Positions 1 to 11,255 are shown, counted from the stretch's first letter. The stretch: DNA of 64,000 bases from Flavobacterium amniphilum (GCF_023634845.1 NZ_JAMLJL010000007.1:162491-226490); one strand, 5' to 3'. A program made the numbers and translations. Notes: a model not told the origin generated them from the sequence alone.

Positions 1-1145
1 TTGAAAGGGAAATTTCCTGCTTTGTATGCAATTCCCGCTTCTTTTAATTGCTCTTCGGTTTTTCCTACGGCAGCAACTTCAGGCCATGTGTAAACAACAC
101 CAGGGATTAAGTTGTAATCAATGTGTGGTTTTTGTCCTGCTAAATATTCAGCAACCATAACACCTTCTTCTTCTGCTTTATGTGCTAACATAGCACCACG
201 TACTACATCACCGATAGCATAAATGTTTGAAGCAGTTGTTTGTAAATGATCATTTACTTCAACTTGCCCTCTTTCGGTAATTTTAACACCGGCTTTATCA
301 GCATTCAATCCGTCAGTATAAGGACGGCGGCCTACAGATACCAATGCGTAATCTCCTTCAAGAACAACTTCGTTACCTTTAGCATCGTCAGCTTTTACAG
401 TTACGGCATTTCCGTTTCTTGATACTTCTTTTACTTTATGTGAAGTATAGAATTTCATGCCTTGTTTTTTTAATACTTTGGTTAACTCTTTTGATAAAGC
501 ACCATCCATACCAGGAATGATTCTGTCCATGAATTCCACTACAGAAACCTGTGCGCCCAAACGCAAGTATACCTGGCCTAATTCCAATCCGATTACACCA
601 CCACCGATAATTACGAAATGCTTAGGAACTTCAGTTAATTTTAAAGCTTCAGTTGAGGTAATGATTCTTTCTTTATCGATAGAGATGAAAGGCAAGCTTG
701 AAGGTTTTGAACCTGTCGCGATAATAGTGTTTTTTGCTTCGATTTTTTCAACTGAACCGTCATTCTTGGTTATGTTGATTGTAGTAGCATTTTCAAATGA
801 ACCAACACCTTCAAATACAGTGATGTTGTTTTTGTCCATTAAATATTTAACTCCGCCTGATGTTTGGTCAACTACAGCTTGTTTGCGGGCAATCATTTTT
901 TCTAAATTCACTTTTACTTCTCCTGAGACTTCAATCCCGTGATCAGCAAAATGTTGTAATTCTTCATAATGGTGTGAAGAAGCTAATAATGCTTTTGAAG
1001 GAATACAACCTACATTAAGACAGGTACCTCCAAGAGTTGAATATTTTTCAATAATAGCAGTTTTCATTCCTAATTGGGCACAACGGATTGCTGCTACATA
1101 TCCACCGGGACCTGAACCAATTACAACTACGTCAAATGAACTCAT
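1..1145 (-). CDS. lpdA: Dihydrolipoyl dehydrogenase (E3), C-terminus cut off by window edge
   Basis: FAD-dependent E3 subunit of 2-oxoacid dehydrogenase complexes, which reoxidises dihydrolipoamide with NAD+. Reading from the ATG at 1145, the protein opens with the FAD-binding Rossmann motif VVVIGSGPGGYVAAIR. The redox-active disulfide motif GGTCLNVGCIPSKALL follows near residue 40, then the NAD-binding motif VIIGGGVIGLELG. The frame stays open to base 1, so about 381 of the usual ~465 residues are present and the C-terminal dimerisation domain with the catalytic His lies outside. It is a monocistronic-looking gene on the minus strand. The gene has no visible defects and the family is unambiguous. 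Confidence 0.96.
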   Translation of the reverse strand, partial: MSSFDVVVIGSGPGGYVAAIRCAQLGMKTAIIEKYSTLGGTCLNVGCIPSKALLASSHHYEELQHFADHGIEVSGEVKVNLEKMIARKQAVVDQTSGGVKYLMDKNNITVFEGVGSFENATTINITKNDGSVEKIEAKNTIIATGSKPSSLPFISIDKERIITSTEALKLTEVPKHFVIIGGGVIGLELGQVYLRLGAQVSVVEFMDRIIPGMDGALSKELTKVLKKQGMKFYTSHKVKEVSRNGNAVTVKADDAKGNEVVLEGDYALVSVGRRPYTDGLNADKAGVKITERGQVEVNDHLQTTASNIYAIGDVVRGAMLAHKAEEEGVMVAEYLAGQKPHIDYNLIPGVVYTWPEVAAVGKTEEQLKEAGIAYKAGNFPF

Positions 1146-1253
1146 AGTATATATTTTATGTTGTTTTTAAAAAAATCAACTGCAAAATTAGTGAATTTTG
1201 TTTAGAAGGAAATTGTCTTTTAAGAAAATATGAGAAGAAAGGATTCAAATAAA

Positions 1254-1277
1254 AAGCCCTGATGTAATTCAGGGCTT
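1254..1277 (-). terminator. Intrinsic terminator downstream of the small Cys-rich peptide gene
   Basis: Perfect 9-bp inverted repeat AAGCCCTGA / TCAGGGCTT with a 6-base loop. On the minus strand it is followed by a run of T (complement of 1251-1255). It sits directly after the stop codon of the 1286-1477 gene, so that gene is probably transcribed alone. Confidence 0.8.
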
Positions 1278-1285
1278 AAATTTTA

Positions 1286-1477
1286 TTAAACTGCGTCTTG
1301 GCAAGTGTAAACCTGAGGACATCCGATGTAATCTGAACAATACCATGGTCCTGTTACGGAACCGGCGCAATCACATCCGCAAAGTGATAAATCGATTTTA
1401 GCCTTACCATAAATTGTTTTTTGGCTTTCTGTTGATAATACTTCAGCTCCTGACAGATTTAAAAGTCTTGATTTCAT
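1286..1477 (-). CDS. Small Cys-rich peptide with double-glycine-type leader (RiPP- or bacteriocin-like)
   Basis: 63-residue peptide. The N-terminus (MKSRLLNLSGAEVLSTESQK) resembles the leader of Bacteroidetes natural-product precursors. It has an amphipathic LNLSGAEVLS core and ends in TIYGK, where a GG or GA cleavage site would be expected. The remaining ~38 residues hold six cysteines, including a tight CGCDC cluster, and are rich in Gly, Tyr and Pro. No transporter, maturase or immunity gene lies beside it; the neighbours are lpdA and an Lrp regulator, so it is an orphan precursor. It has its own terminator. Leader type and Cys content are seen directly; secretion and any thioether or disulfide maturation are inferred. 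Confidence 0.7.
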   Translation of the reverse strand: MKSRLLNLSGAEVLSTESQKTIYGKAKIDLSLCGCDCAGSVTGPWYCSDYIGCPQVYTCQDAV

Positions 1478-1536
1478 AATAAAAATTTTTAAGGTTAGAC
1501 TGCTAAAGTAGTATTTTTATTACAAACAACCGATTT

Positions 1537-1989
1537 TTAAATGTCAAAAACAGTCGTGTTTTTTACCTCACCAATCATAAAAGACGAATGGGTACTTCCT
1601 ATGTGCTTGATAGAAGTTAGTTTGGTAACCATAAACTCACGGTATTCTTCCATGTCTCTTACGCAAATTTTTAAGATATAGTCATAATCACCACTAACAT
1701 GGAAGCATTCAAGTACTTCGTCTAATTTTAAAATTGCGTTTTCAAATTCGGCAATAAAATCCTTGGCATGTTGAATCAATTTAATATGGCAGAAAACTAC
1801 ATAACTTTTACCCACTTTATTGCGGTCAACCAAAGCAACATACTTTTTAATTGTACCGTCTTTTTCAAGTTTCTTGATTCGTTCATAAACAGCAGTAACA
1901 GAAAGATTTAATTTCATTGATAATTCTTTTGTTGTACTTTTGCTGTCCGTCTGAAGTAATTTCAGTAATTTTTTATCTATAGCATCCAT
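1537..1989 (-). CDS. Lrp/AsnC family transcriptional regulator
   Basis: 150-residue DNA-binding regulator of the leucine-responsive protein family, which senses amino acids. Residues ~4-50 form the winged HTH (DKKLLKLLQTDSKSTTKELS, then LNLSVTAVYERIKKLEKDGTI). Residues ~65-145 form the RAM/AsnC ligand domain with the typical VLECFHVSGDYDYILKICV stretch. Length is normal for the family. The gene stands alone, with 59 bp to the peptide gene downstream and a divergent pseudouridine synthase gene upstream. The specific amino acid and regulon cannot be told from sequence; the amino acid permease 2.4 kb away is a possible but unproven target. Confidence 0.92.
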   Translation of the reverse strand: MDAIDKKLLKLLQTDSKSTTKELSMKLNLSVTAVYERIKKLEKDGTIKKYVALVDRNKVGKSYVVFCHIKLIQHAKDFIAEFENAILKLDEVLECFHVSGDYDYILKICVRDMEEYREFMVTKLTSIKHIGSTHSSFMIGEVKNTTVFDI

Positions 1990-2152
1990 TTTTTTTCAGG
2001 ATTTGAATTGTTGAATATTAAATTTGAATTATAAAAAAATCTAATTAAATGCAAAATTATAGATTTTACTTCTAATAATGTTAAAAATTGCTTAAAAATA
2101 TTCTATTTATATTGAATTAAGCTATTTTTTTATAACCTTCAGTTTGCTTTAG

Positions 2153-3823
2153 ATGCTAAAAAACCATTTTCAATCTTTCAAATCGGATATTTCAGGAATT
2201 TCGTTACCGGAAAAATTTACGTTCCCATTTTACTATGACCCGCATTCATTGGCGATGTTGGCTTCTGCCGAATTGAAGGATTATTTAGCTTCACAATCAG
2301 ATTTTGAACACAATTTCGGATTGGATACTGATCAGGCCGGTTTAGTAATTGGAAAAATGTTCGGGGTTTTGGTTTGTCAGGATCAGAATGGTGAATTGGG
2401 TTATTTGTGGGCTTTTTCCGGAAAATTGGCAGAAGTTAACCATTTGGATTATTTTGTGCCAACTGTTTTTGATATGTTGGATCCTAAGGGGTTTTTCAAA
2501 AAAGAAGAAGAAGTAATCAATTCTCTTAACAGACAGGTTGAAATTCTGGAAAATCAAAAGGATTATCTGGATTCGGTTGTGAATTTGCAGGGTGTGCGGG
2601 TTGAAGCAGCTGCTGATATTAAACGGCATAAAGATCATGTCAAGTCACAAAAAAAAGTACGAAACAGAAAACGGACTGAAAATGAATCGGTTTTAACTGA
2701 AGTAGCTTTTGTTCAATTGCTTAAAGAATTGAATGAGGAAAGTCAGCAGGAAGGTATTTTACTGAAAAAGATGACGGCTTATTGGAATTATAAAATTATT
2801 GACGCCCAAAATGAACTGAAAGTATACGAAGACTCCATCTGTAAGTTAAAAGAAGAACGGAAGCAGAAATCAGCAGCTTTACAGCAAAAATTATTCGCAG
2901 AATATTCTTTTCTGAATCAATACGGAAAAAAGAAAAGTCTGGGGGAGATTTTTGATGATAATCCGCCGGCAGGTGCTGGTGAATGTGCGGCACCTAAATT
3001 ACTTCATTTTGCGTTTAAAGAAGGTTTGAAGCCGATTTGTATTGCTGAGTTTTGGTGGGGACAATCGCCAAAATCGGAAGTCCGTAAACACGGTCAGTTT
3101 TATGCAGCCTGTAAAAGCAAATGTGAACCTATTTTACTTGGACATATGCTTGAAGGGATTGATATGGATGATAATCCTTTTTTAGAAAATCCGGCCGAGG
3201 GAAAAGATATTACCGTAGTTTTTGAAGATGAATTTTTAGCTGTAATTAACAAGCCTGCCGAATTTTTATCAGTTCCCGGAAAAGAAATTCAAGATTCGGT
3301 TTACCAAAGAGTGAAATTGATGTATCCGAATGCTACAGGGCCTTTGATTGTGCATCGCCTGGATATGTCGACTTCAGGTTTGATGCTGATTGCTAAAACG
3401 GAAAAGGTTTATGTCATGTTACAGCATCAATTTATAAATCGTACGGTTAAAAAATGTTATGAAGCGTTGTTGGATGGTGTTCTTGTAGATAAAAACGGAT
3501 TTATTGACTTGCCATTACGGGTTGATTTGGACGATCGCCCACGTCAATTGGTTTGCTATGAATATGGAAAACAGGCCCAAACAGAATGGGAACTTATAGC
3601 AGTGGAAAACGGAAAGACGCGGGTTCATTTTTATCCTATTACCGGAAGAACACATCAGTTGCGTGTTCATGCTTCGCATCCGCTGGGATTGAATACGGCT
3701 ATTGTAGGTGATGATTTGTATGGAACTAAATCAAACCGTCTGTATTTGCATGCAAAATCCATTACCTTTAAGCATCCTGTCAGTCATGAAGAAATGAAAT
3801 TGACTGTTGAGGCTAATTTTTAA
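2153..3823 (+). CDS. RluA-family pseudouridine synthase with long N-terminal extension
   Basis: Converts uridine to pseudouridine in RNA (rRNA or tRNA). The catalytic domain occupies about residues 350-556. It has the diagnostic motif HRLDMSTSGLMLIAKT with catalytic Asp near residue 404, and ITGRTHQLRVHASHPLG further on. E. coli RluA has about 220 residues, so about 350 residues are additional. Residues ~110-250 look like a coiled coil (EEEVINSLNRQVEILENQKD and further Lys/Glu-rich heptads), and the segment around 285-345 (GAGECAAPKLLHFAFK) is of unknown role. This architecture occurs in Bacteroidetes and gammaproteobacterial homologues. The target uridine cannot be inferred. Start at 2153 is the first ATG, with no good alternative upstream. 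Confidence 0.9.
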   Translation: MLKNHFQSFKSDISGISLPEKFTFPFYYDPHSLAMLASAELKDYLASQSDFEHNFGLDTDQAGLVIGKMFGVLVCQDQNGELGYLWAFSGKLAEVNHLDYFVPTVFDMLDPKGFFKKEEEVINSLNRQVEILENQKDYLDSVVNLQGVRVEAAADIKRHKDHVKSQKKVRNRKRTENESVLTEVAFVQLLKELNEESQQEGILLKKMTAYWNYKIIDAQNELKVYEDSICKLKEERKQKSAALQQKLFAEYSFLNQYGKKKSLGEIFDDNPPAGAGECAAPKLLHFAFKEGLKPICIAEFWWGQSPKSEVRKHGQFYAACKSKCEPILLGHMLEGIDMDDNPFLENPAEGKDITVVFEDEFLAVINKPAEFLSVPGKEIQDSVYQRVKLMYPNATGPLIVHRLDMSTSGLMLIAKTEKVYVMLQHQFINRTVKKCYEALLDGVLVDKNGFIDLPLRVDLDDRPRQLVCYEYGKQAQTEWELIAVENGKTRVHFYPITGRTHQLRVHASHPLGLNTAIVGDDLYGTKSNRLYLHAKSITFKHPVSHEEMKLTVEANF

Positions 3824-3836
3824 GGTAGTTAGCACT

Positions 3837-4319
3837 TTAGGGTTTGTCCTGTCCGATGAACCGTTCTCTCCCAAATAAAAAGTTAATCGCCTTTTTGATA
3901 TTCCGGTCAATACTTTCTTCTTTTTTTAGTGAAGCTATGTAGCGGATGATTTCTTTTTGCTTTGATGGAGGAAGACTCTCAAAGATTTTTTTTGCCTCAG
4001 GGTTTTCGTTTAAAGCAGTAATCAATTTTGGATTAGGAATGATACTTCGGTCATCAGGATCAAAAGCAATTTCAATCTCTATTATTTCACCAATCCGTTG
4101 TGGTGATCTGGAGAGCATGACTGTGTTGATGTATAACCGCCATTCTCCGCTGTATCTTACCAGAGTTTGTTTATAACTGTCACCATTGACTGTTCCTTTT
4201 ATTGGTATTTGTCCTTTATCTTTTCCAAATTCCCTGAAGATTTCCTGAAGAATTTCATCAGGAACAAACACAAAGGGATTGATTCCTATTAGTTTTAAAT
4301 CGGTTTTGAATTTGTGCAT
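3837..4319 (-). CDS. YdeI/OmpD-associated family protein with DUF1905 domain
   Basis: 160-residue soluble protein. Residues ~1-90 match the DUF1905 beta-barrel (KGTVNGDSYKQTLVRYSGEW, then LYINTVMLSRSPQRIGEIIE). Residues ~105-155 match the OmdA helical domain (FESLPPSKQKEIIRYIASLK and RNIKKAINFLFG). This pairing is common in Bacteroidetes. Some family members are linked to bacteriocin protection or metal and peptide stress, but the molecular function is unknown. It converges on the pseudouridine synthase gene, with 13 bp between the stop codons. It has no signal peptide or membrane segment. Confidence 0.8.
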   Translation of the reverse strand: MHKFKTDLKLIGINPFVFVPDEILQEIFREFGKDKGQIPIKGTVNGDSYKQTLVRYSGEWRLYINTVMLSRSPQRIGEIIEIEIAFDPDDRSIIPNPKLITALNENPEAKKIFESLPPSKQKEIIRYIASLKKEESIDRNIKKAINFLFGRERFIGQDKP

Positions 4320-4364
4320 GGATATTTGATTTTGATTCGAAAACTTTCTTTAAAGTAATAAAAA

Positions 4365-4385
4365 AATCCCGGATTGACCGGGATT
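4365..4385 (-). terminator. Terminator of the amino acid permease gene
   Basis: 8-bp stem AATCCCGG / CCGGGATT with a 5-base loop, followed on the minus strand by a T tract (complement of 4358-4366). It lies just after the stop codon of the 4392-6104 gene. Confidence 0.8.
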
Positions 4386-4391
4386 GTATTT

Positions 4392-6104
4392 TTAATCTTC
4401 TATAGTTGCTTTTAATTTAGACTTGTTCAGCTTACTGTTGTTGAATCCGTAAAGCATGTAAACAACGAAACCTATTACTAACCAGCATCCAAACCATGTC
4501 CAGTTAGTAACAGTCATTCCTGTTAGTAAATAGCTACACGATATTAAACCCAATAATGGGATTAATGATAAATCCTTGATAAATGCAATAAATGCCATGA
4601 TGATTGCTAATGAATAAAAAACAATCAACGGAATATTTACAGCAATTTTTGATGAATCTGAAAAGTCGAAAATCTCACTGAAATAAGTCGGGAAATTTAA
4701 GTGGACAATCGTCAATGATGCAATCAATAAAACAGGATAAACAAATTTGGAATTAATGTAAGGTAAATGGAATTTTCCTTTTTCTTTTTGTCTTCTCGGA
4801 ATTAACATAACTCCACCGCAAACCAGAATAAATGCAAACAAAGTTCCAATACTTGTAAAGTCTAATACGAAAGTTTTATCGGTAAAGAAAATCGGAATAC
4901 CCACAACTAATCCGGTCAGGATCGTTGAAAATCCGGGAGTTTTGTATTTAGGGTGAATTTGTTCGAATTTTTTTGGCAATAAACCATCTCTACTCATACT
5001 CATCCAGATACGTGGTTGTCCCATCTGGAAAACAAGCATTACACTTGTCATGGCAACTACTGCACAAATTGCAATTAAGAAATGCATTACAGGTGAATTT
5101 AACTGTGCTTTTTCGAAGATAAATGCCAATGGATCTCCTACACCTTCAAATAATTTATAATCAGCAGCGCCGGTTAAAACAAGTGCTAATAAAATATATA
5201 CGATTGTACAGATGACAAGGGAATAAATCATTCCTCTCGGTAAGTCTTTTTGAGGGTTTTTACTTTCTTCCGCTAAAACTGATACAGCGTCAAAACCAAT
5301 GTATGCAAAGAATACACCGCTTACAGCCATCATAACACCTTTGAAACCATTTGGCATAAAACTCTTAACACCTTCTGTATTTACAGGTGTCCAATTGTGG
5401 GTCAAATCGTTTGAAAATATAAAATAGCCTCCAACAACAATTACCATTAATACAACAAGCATTTTGATAAGAACCATCACATTACTGAAATTCTTACTTT
5501 CTTTAACTCCTTTGTAAACCAGAAAAGTAATTCCGATATTGATTAATAAAGCCGGTAAATCGAAGATTATTTTTAATCCTCCAATGATTGGTGCGTTGTT
5601 CCATGCGATGAAGGATTCTCCTTGCGTTGCATGTTTAGCTTCCTGATAACTGGTTGATAAGAATTCGGGCAGATGTACGCCACATTGATCTAATAAAGAG
5701 GTGAAATAGTCACTCCAACTGAATGCTACATAAATATTACCGATAGAGTATTCCATTAATAACGCCCAGCCAATTAACCATGCAAAAACTTCCCCAAAGC
5801 TGGCATAAGCATAAGTGTAAGCACTTCCCGATACAGGTATTCTACTGGCAAATTCTGAATAACACATGGCAGTAAAGCCACAGGCAATAGCCACAATGAT
5901 AAAAAGAAATACAACGCCCGGACCTCCGCTGAAAACGGCGCTTCCCAAACTGCTGAAACTTCCGGCACCAAGGATAGCTGCTATTCCGAAAAAAGTTAAA
6001 TCTTTTACTGTGAGTACTTTGTTCAATCCGGAGTGTTCCCCATCCCCGCCTTGTTGTAATATGGATGCAAGTGTTTTTTTTCTAAATAAATTTGAAAATG
6101 ACAT
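4392..6104 (-). CDS. APC-superfamily amino acid permease (cationic amino acid transporter-like)
   Basis: 570-residue inner-membrane transporter. It opens with TVKDLTFFGIAAILGAGSFS, the TM1 signature of the amino acid/polyamine/organocation superfamily. Roughly 12-14 hydrophobic helices follow, with typical internal motifs GVFFAYIGFDAVSVLAEESK (TM6 region) and PRIWMSMSRDGLLP. These match the CAT/YfnA-type subgroup that takes up basic or branched-chain amino acids by cation symport. Substrate cannot be decided here. The gene is monocistronic and ends in its own terminator. Confidence 0.9.
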   Translation of the reverse strand: MSFSNLFRKKTLASILQQGGDGEHSGLNKVLTVKDLTFFGIAAILGAGSFSSLGSAVFSGGPGVVFLFIIVAIACGFTAMCYSEFASRIPVSGSAYTYAYASFGEVFAWLIGWALLMEYSIGNIYVAFSWSDYFTSLLDQCGVHLPEFLSTSYQEAKHATQGESFIAWNNAPIIGGLKIIFDLPALLINIGITFLVYKGVKESKNFSNVMVLIKMLVVLMVIVVGGYFIFSNDLTHNWTPVNTEGVKSFMPNGFKGVMMAVSGVFFAYIGFDAVSVLAEESKNPQKDLPRGMIYSLVICTIVYILLALVLTGAADYKLFEGVGDPLAFIFEKAQLNSPVMHFLIAICAVVAMTSVMLVFQMGQPRIWMSMSRDGLLPKKFEQIHPKYKTPGFSTILTGLVVGIPIFFTDKTFVLDFTSIGTLFAFILVCGGVMLIPRRQKEKGKFHLPYINSKFVYPVLLIASLTIVHLNFPTYFSEIFDFSDSSKIAVNIPLIVFYSLAIIMAFIAFIKDLSLIPLLGLISCSYLLTGMTVTNWTWFGCWLVIGFVVYMLYGFNNSKLNKSKLKATIED

Positions 6105-6189
6105 ATAATTTGTTTGGTTTGTTTGTTAAAAGCCAACAAATATATAAAACCAATTGGTAATTAGGGGATATGTTGATAAATTAAAGGAA

Positions 6190-6215
6190 AAAGGCGACCT
6201 TTTGTGGTCGCCTTT
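6190..6215 (-). terminator. Terminator hairpin after katG
   Basis: Perfect 10-bp inverted repeat AAAGGCGACC / GGTCGCCTTT with a 6-base loop, 21 bp after the katG stop codon. The downstream minus-strand tail is only moderately T-rich. Confidence 0.75.
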
Positions 6216-6236
6216 AAATAAAATTTATTATTTATT

Positions 6237-8805
<2,569 letters not shown>

Positions 8806-9441
8806 ATGGCATTAGTAGGAAAAAAATTCCCTAACATTACCGTTGATGCAATCTCTGAAATGGGAGATAATTTAAGAATCAACATCTTGGAAGAAGCAAC
8901 AAAAAACAACAAAAAAGTATTGTTATTCTGGTATCCAAAAGATTTTACTTTTGTTTGTCCAACAGAGTTACATGCTTTCCAAGCTGCTTTACCTGATTTT
9001 GAACAAAGAAATACTGTGGTGATCGGTGCATCTTGTGATACTAATGAAGTGCACTTTGCATGGTTGAATACTGCAAAAAATAATGGTGGTATCGAAGGTG
9101 TTACTTATCCTTTATTAGCTGATACTACGCGTAATCTATCTAAAGCACTGGATATTTTAGATGCTCAAGAAGTATACGATGAAGAATCAAATGATATTTT
9201 AGTTGAAGGTTCTAATGTAACTTTCCGCGCTACTTATTTAATCGATGAAACAGGGAAAATTTTCCACGAAAGCGTAAATGACATGCCATTAGGAAGAAAT
9301 GTTGGTGAATATTTACGCTTAATCGATGCTTATACCCATGTTCAGACTAAAGGTGAGGTTTGTCCTGCTAACTGGGAACAAGGTAAAGAAGCTATGAATG
9401 CTGACAGATTGAGTACAGCTGCTTATTTAAGCCAAAACTAA
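8806..9441 (+). CDS. ahpC: Typical 2-Cys peroxiredoxin (AhpC/Prx1 type)
   Basis: Thiol peroxidase reducing H2O2 and organic hydroperoxides in the cytoplasm. The peroxidatic cysteine is Cys51 in DFTFVCPTE and the resolving cysteine is Cys186 in EVCPANW, giving a typical 2-Cys enzyme. The 211-residue length fits. No AhpF reductase gene is present. The thioredoxin-like gene starting 91 bp downstream is the likely electron donor, and a short conserved protein follows it, so 8806-10100 reads as one operon ending at the strong terminator at 10101. Start is the only reasonable ATG and follows the candidate promoter closely. Confidence 0.95.
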   Translation: MALVGKKFPNITVDAISEMGDNLRINILEEATKNNKKVLLFWYPKDFTFVCPTELHAFQAALPDFEQRNTVVIGASCDTNEVHFAWLNTAKNNGGIEGVTYPLLADTTRNLSKALDILDAQEVYDEESNDILVEGSNVTFRATYLIDETGKIFHESVNDMPLGRNVGEYLRLIDAYTHVQTKGEVCPANWEQGKEAMNADRLSTAAYLSQN

Positions 9442-9531
9442 GAAATCAATACTAATGAAATTCCAAATTCCAATTTGAAGGGTGTTTCTTTGGATGGTTG
9501 GGATTTGGAATTCTTTTTTAAACAAAAGAGT

Positions 9532-9840
9532 ATGTTACACGAATTAAATGAAGATACGCTGCAAAACGTTGTTAATGACAATGAAAAAGTTGTAGTACAA
9601 TTTTCGGCTTCATGGTGTGGTAATTGCCGTATTATGAAACCGAAATTTAAAAAACTGGCATCTGAAAACGAAAGCATAACATTTGTAATCGTTGATGCTG
9701 AAAATTCCCCAGAATCAAGAAAACTGGCAAATGTTTCCAATTTACCTACGTTTGCAACATTTGTTGGTGGAAAACTGGTGAATGAAACACAAACGAATAA
9801 GGCTGAAGTTTTAACCGAATTGGTTAACGAAATTATTTAA
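9532..9840 (+). CDS. Thioredoxin-family protein (CGNC active site)
   Basis: 102-residue thioredoxin-fold protein starting MLHELNEDTL. The active site is SASWCGNCRIMKPKF, so CGNC replaces the usual CGPC, and the cis-Pro is in NLPTFATF. An in-frame ATG at 9475 exists but would add a 19-residue stretch unlike any thioredoxin, so 9532 is preferred. The position right after the peroxiredoxin gene suggests that it recycles that enzyme. It lacks a signal peptide, so it acts in the cytoplasm. It ends 2 bp before the next gene. Confidence 0.88.
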   Translation: MLHELNEDTLQNVVNDNEKVVVQFSASWCGNCRIMKPKFKKLASENESITFVIVDAENSPESRKLANVSNLPTFATFVGGKLVNETQTNKAEVLTELVNEII

Positions 9841-9842
9841 TC

Positions 9843-10100
9843 ATGAAGTTACCAGTGATCAAACACCTGACTCAGTTTATAGAAGAAAATGATCAGGATT
9901 ATATTGTAGAAACCATTGAAGTGCTTGAAGCTTTGACTGAAATACCTTCTTTAAAAGATGAGGAACTGGATGTTATTGGTGAGTTGATTTCAAATATGTA
10001 CGGTGCTTTGGAAGTGAATAAAATGGTGAAAGCAGGAACAGATAAAAAAGAAGCGTTGAATGCTTTTATGCAAAGGGTTCTCGGTTCTATTGATAAATAA
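9843..10100 (+). CDS. Short conserved flavobacterial protein (DUF6952-like)
   Basis: 85-residue acidic, probably all-helical protein starting MKLPVIKHLTQFIEEND, without cysteines, signal peptide or membrane segment. It begins 2 bp after the thioredoxin gene and is the last gene before a strong terminator, so it is co-transcribed with peroxiredoxin and thioredoxin. From memory such a protein is conserved next to this pair in flavobacteria (DUF6952). The family name is not verified and no function is known. A role in peroxide defence follows from context only. Confidence 0.75.
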   Translation: MKLPVIKHLTQFIEENDQDYIVETIEVLEALTEIPSLKDEELDVIGELISNMYGALEVNKMVKAGTDKKEALNAFMQRVLGSIDK

Positions 10101-10128
10101 AAAAGCTCTCAAATTTGAGAGCTTTTTT
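10101..10128. terminator. Bidirectional terminator between the peroxiredoxin operon and doxX
   Basis: Long perfect palindrome around GCTCTCAAATTTGAGAGC flanked by A and T runs on the two sides. It serves the plus-strand operon ending at 10100 and the minus-strand gene ending at 10130. Confidence 0.9.
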
Positions 10129-10129
10129 A

Positions 10130-10504
10130 TTATGGAGTAACAATGCCTTTGTATCGGTTCCAATAGCTGTAAATCAGAAATAAATTAGCAAACAGTACAA
10201 ATAAACCAATTGCTAAGTTTTCGGGAGTCATCATTAAGTTTATCAGTAAAATATTAACAGTCACAGGTAATACTACCAGATTAGCGAGAGGTACATATTT
10301 ACCGGCTATGAATGCAACTCCACATAAAAGTTCAATTCCTTTAGCGAGTGGCATGATGTAATGGGAGGCTACAATCCCGGCTTTAAAGGCTTTAAATTCG
10401 CCTACAGCTTCGGTTTCAGGTGCTAATTTCAGGAAAAATGCTAATGAGGCCCAAATGAATAAAGCTCCCAGCAATACCCTGATGATAATCGTTAATGCTT
10501 TCAT
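10130..10504 (-). CDS. DoxX-family membrane protein
   Basis: 124-residue integral membrane protein with four hydrophobic helices. It starts MKALTIIIRVLLGALFIWAS, followed by the typical loop AGIVASHYIMPLAKGIELLCGVAFIAGKY (split here at the DoxX consensus). DoxX proteins are small quinone- or redox-linked membrane proteins whose biochemical role in Bacteroidetes is unsettled. It lies between two peroxide-detoxification transcription units, which may hint at redox stress. It converges with the ahpC operon through a shared terminator. Confidence 0.82.
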   Translation of the reverse strand: MKALTIIIRVLLGALFIWASLAFFLKLAPETEAVGEFKAFKAGIVASHYIMPLAKGIELLCGVAFIAGKYVPLANLVVLPVTVNILLINLMMTPENLAIGLFVLFANLFLIYSYWNRYKGIVTP

Positions 10505-10724
10505 AAGTCTTTAATTTTAAGTTACTATAAAGTTACCAAAAATTATCTTACAAAAATCATAAAGCATTTATAAATAAGTGGTTATAGCCTTTGAATTCCG
10601 TGTTTTTTTGTGTCAGTTCTGTTTTTTGAAATTGTAAAAAATACAAGCTGAATTATGGGATCCGATTCTGAAAGGCATGTTATTTCTTTGTTAAGTTCTG
10701 GGACAAATTATCGGTTTTTTTCTG

Positions 10725-10732
10725 TACTTTTG
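10725..10732 (+). promoter_or_regulatory. Candidate -7 promoter element of tpx
   Basis: TACTTTTG fits the Bacteroidetes -7 consensus TAnnTTTG and lies 25 bp before the chosen tpx start. No good TTTG box is found 19-20 bp upstream. Its position inside the longer open frame from 10655 argues for the ATG at 10757. Confidence 0.45.
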
Positions 10733-10756
10733 GATGCAATTAAAAAAATAGAAACA

Positions 10757-11254
10757 ATGGCTCAAATAACATTAAAAGGAAATACAATAAATACAACTGG
10801 TACTTTGCCGCAAGTTGGATCACAGGCAAAAGATTTTTCGTTGATAGGAACTGATTTATCAGTAAAAACATTGACTGACTTTAAAGGAAGCAGAGTGGTG
10901 TTAAACGTTTTTCCAAGTATTGATACAGGAACATGTGCGACATCTGTCCGTAAATTCAATGAAAAAGCAAGTAGTCTGGAAAACACCAAAGTGTTGTGTG
11001 TTTCCCGTGATTTGCCTTTTGCGCAAAACCGTTTTTGTGGCGCCGAAGGTTTGGAAAATGTAATTAATCTGTCTGATTTCAGAAATAATTCTTTTGGAAA
11101 TGATTACGGCTTGACTATTGTTGACGGTCCGTTGACTGGATTGCATTCACGTGTTGTCATTGTTTTGGATGAAAACGGAGTGGTTAAATATACGGAGCAA
11201 GTTTCTGAAATTGTTGATGAACCTAACTACGAGGCAGCTTTAGCATCATTATAA
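10757..11254 (+). CDS. tpx: Thiol peroxidase Tpx (atypical 2-Cys peroxiredoxin)
   Basis: 165-residue periplasm- or cytoplasm-associated lipid-hydroperoxide peroxidase. Peroxidatic Cys60 lies in FPSIDTGTCATSVRKFN and resolving Cys94 in DLPFAQNRFCGAEG, matching the E. coli Tpx Cys61/Cys95 pair. An upstream in-frame ATG at 10655 would add 34 residues foreign to the family, and the probable promoter lies after it, so 10757 (MAQITLKGNT) is used. The stop codon is 1 bp before dgkA, so the two are co-transcribed. It is part of the local peroxide-defence gene group. Confidence 0.95.
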   Translation: MAQITLKGNTINTTGTLPQVGSQAKDFSLIGTDLSVKTLTDFKGSRVVLNVFPSIDTGTCATSVRKFNEKASSLENTKVLCVSRDLPFAQNRFCGAEGLENVINLSDFRNNSFGNDYGLTIVDGPLTGLHSRVVIVLDENGVVKYTEQVSEIVDEPNYEAALASL

Positions 11255-11255
11255 T

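Noticed and set aside
457..942. 161-codon plus-strand frame
   Set aside because: Antisense to lpdA, whose protein sequence is unmistakable; composition is not protein-like.
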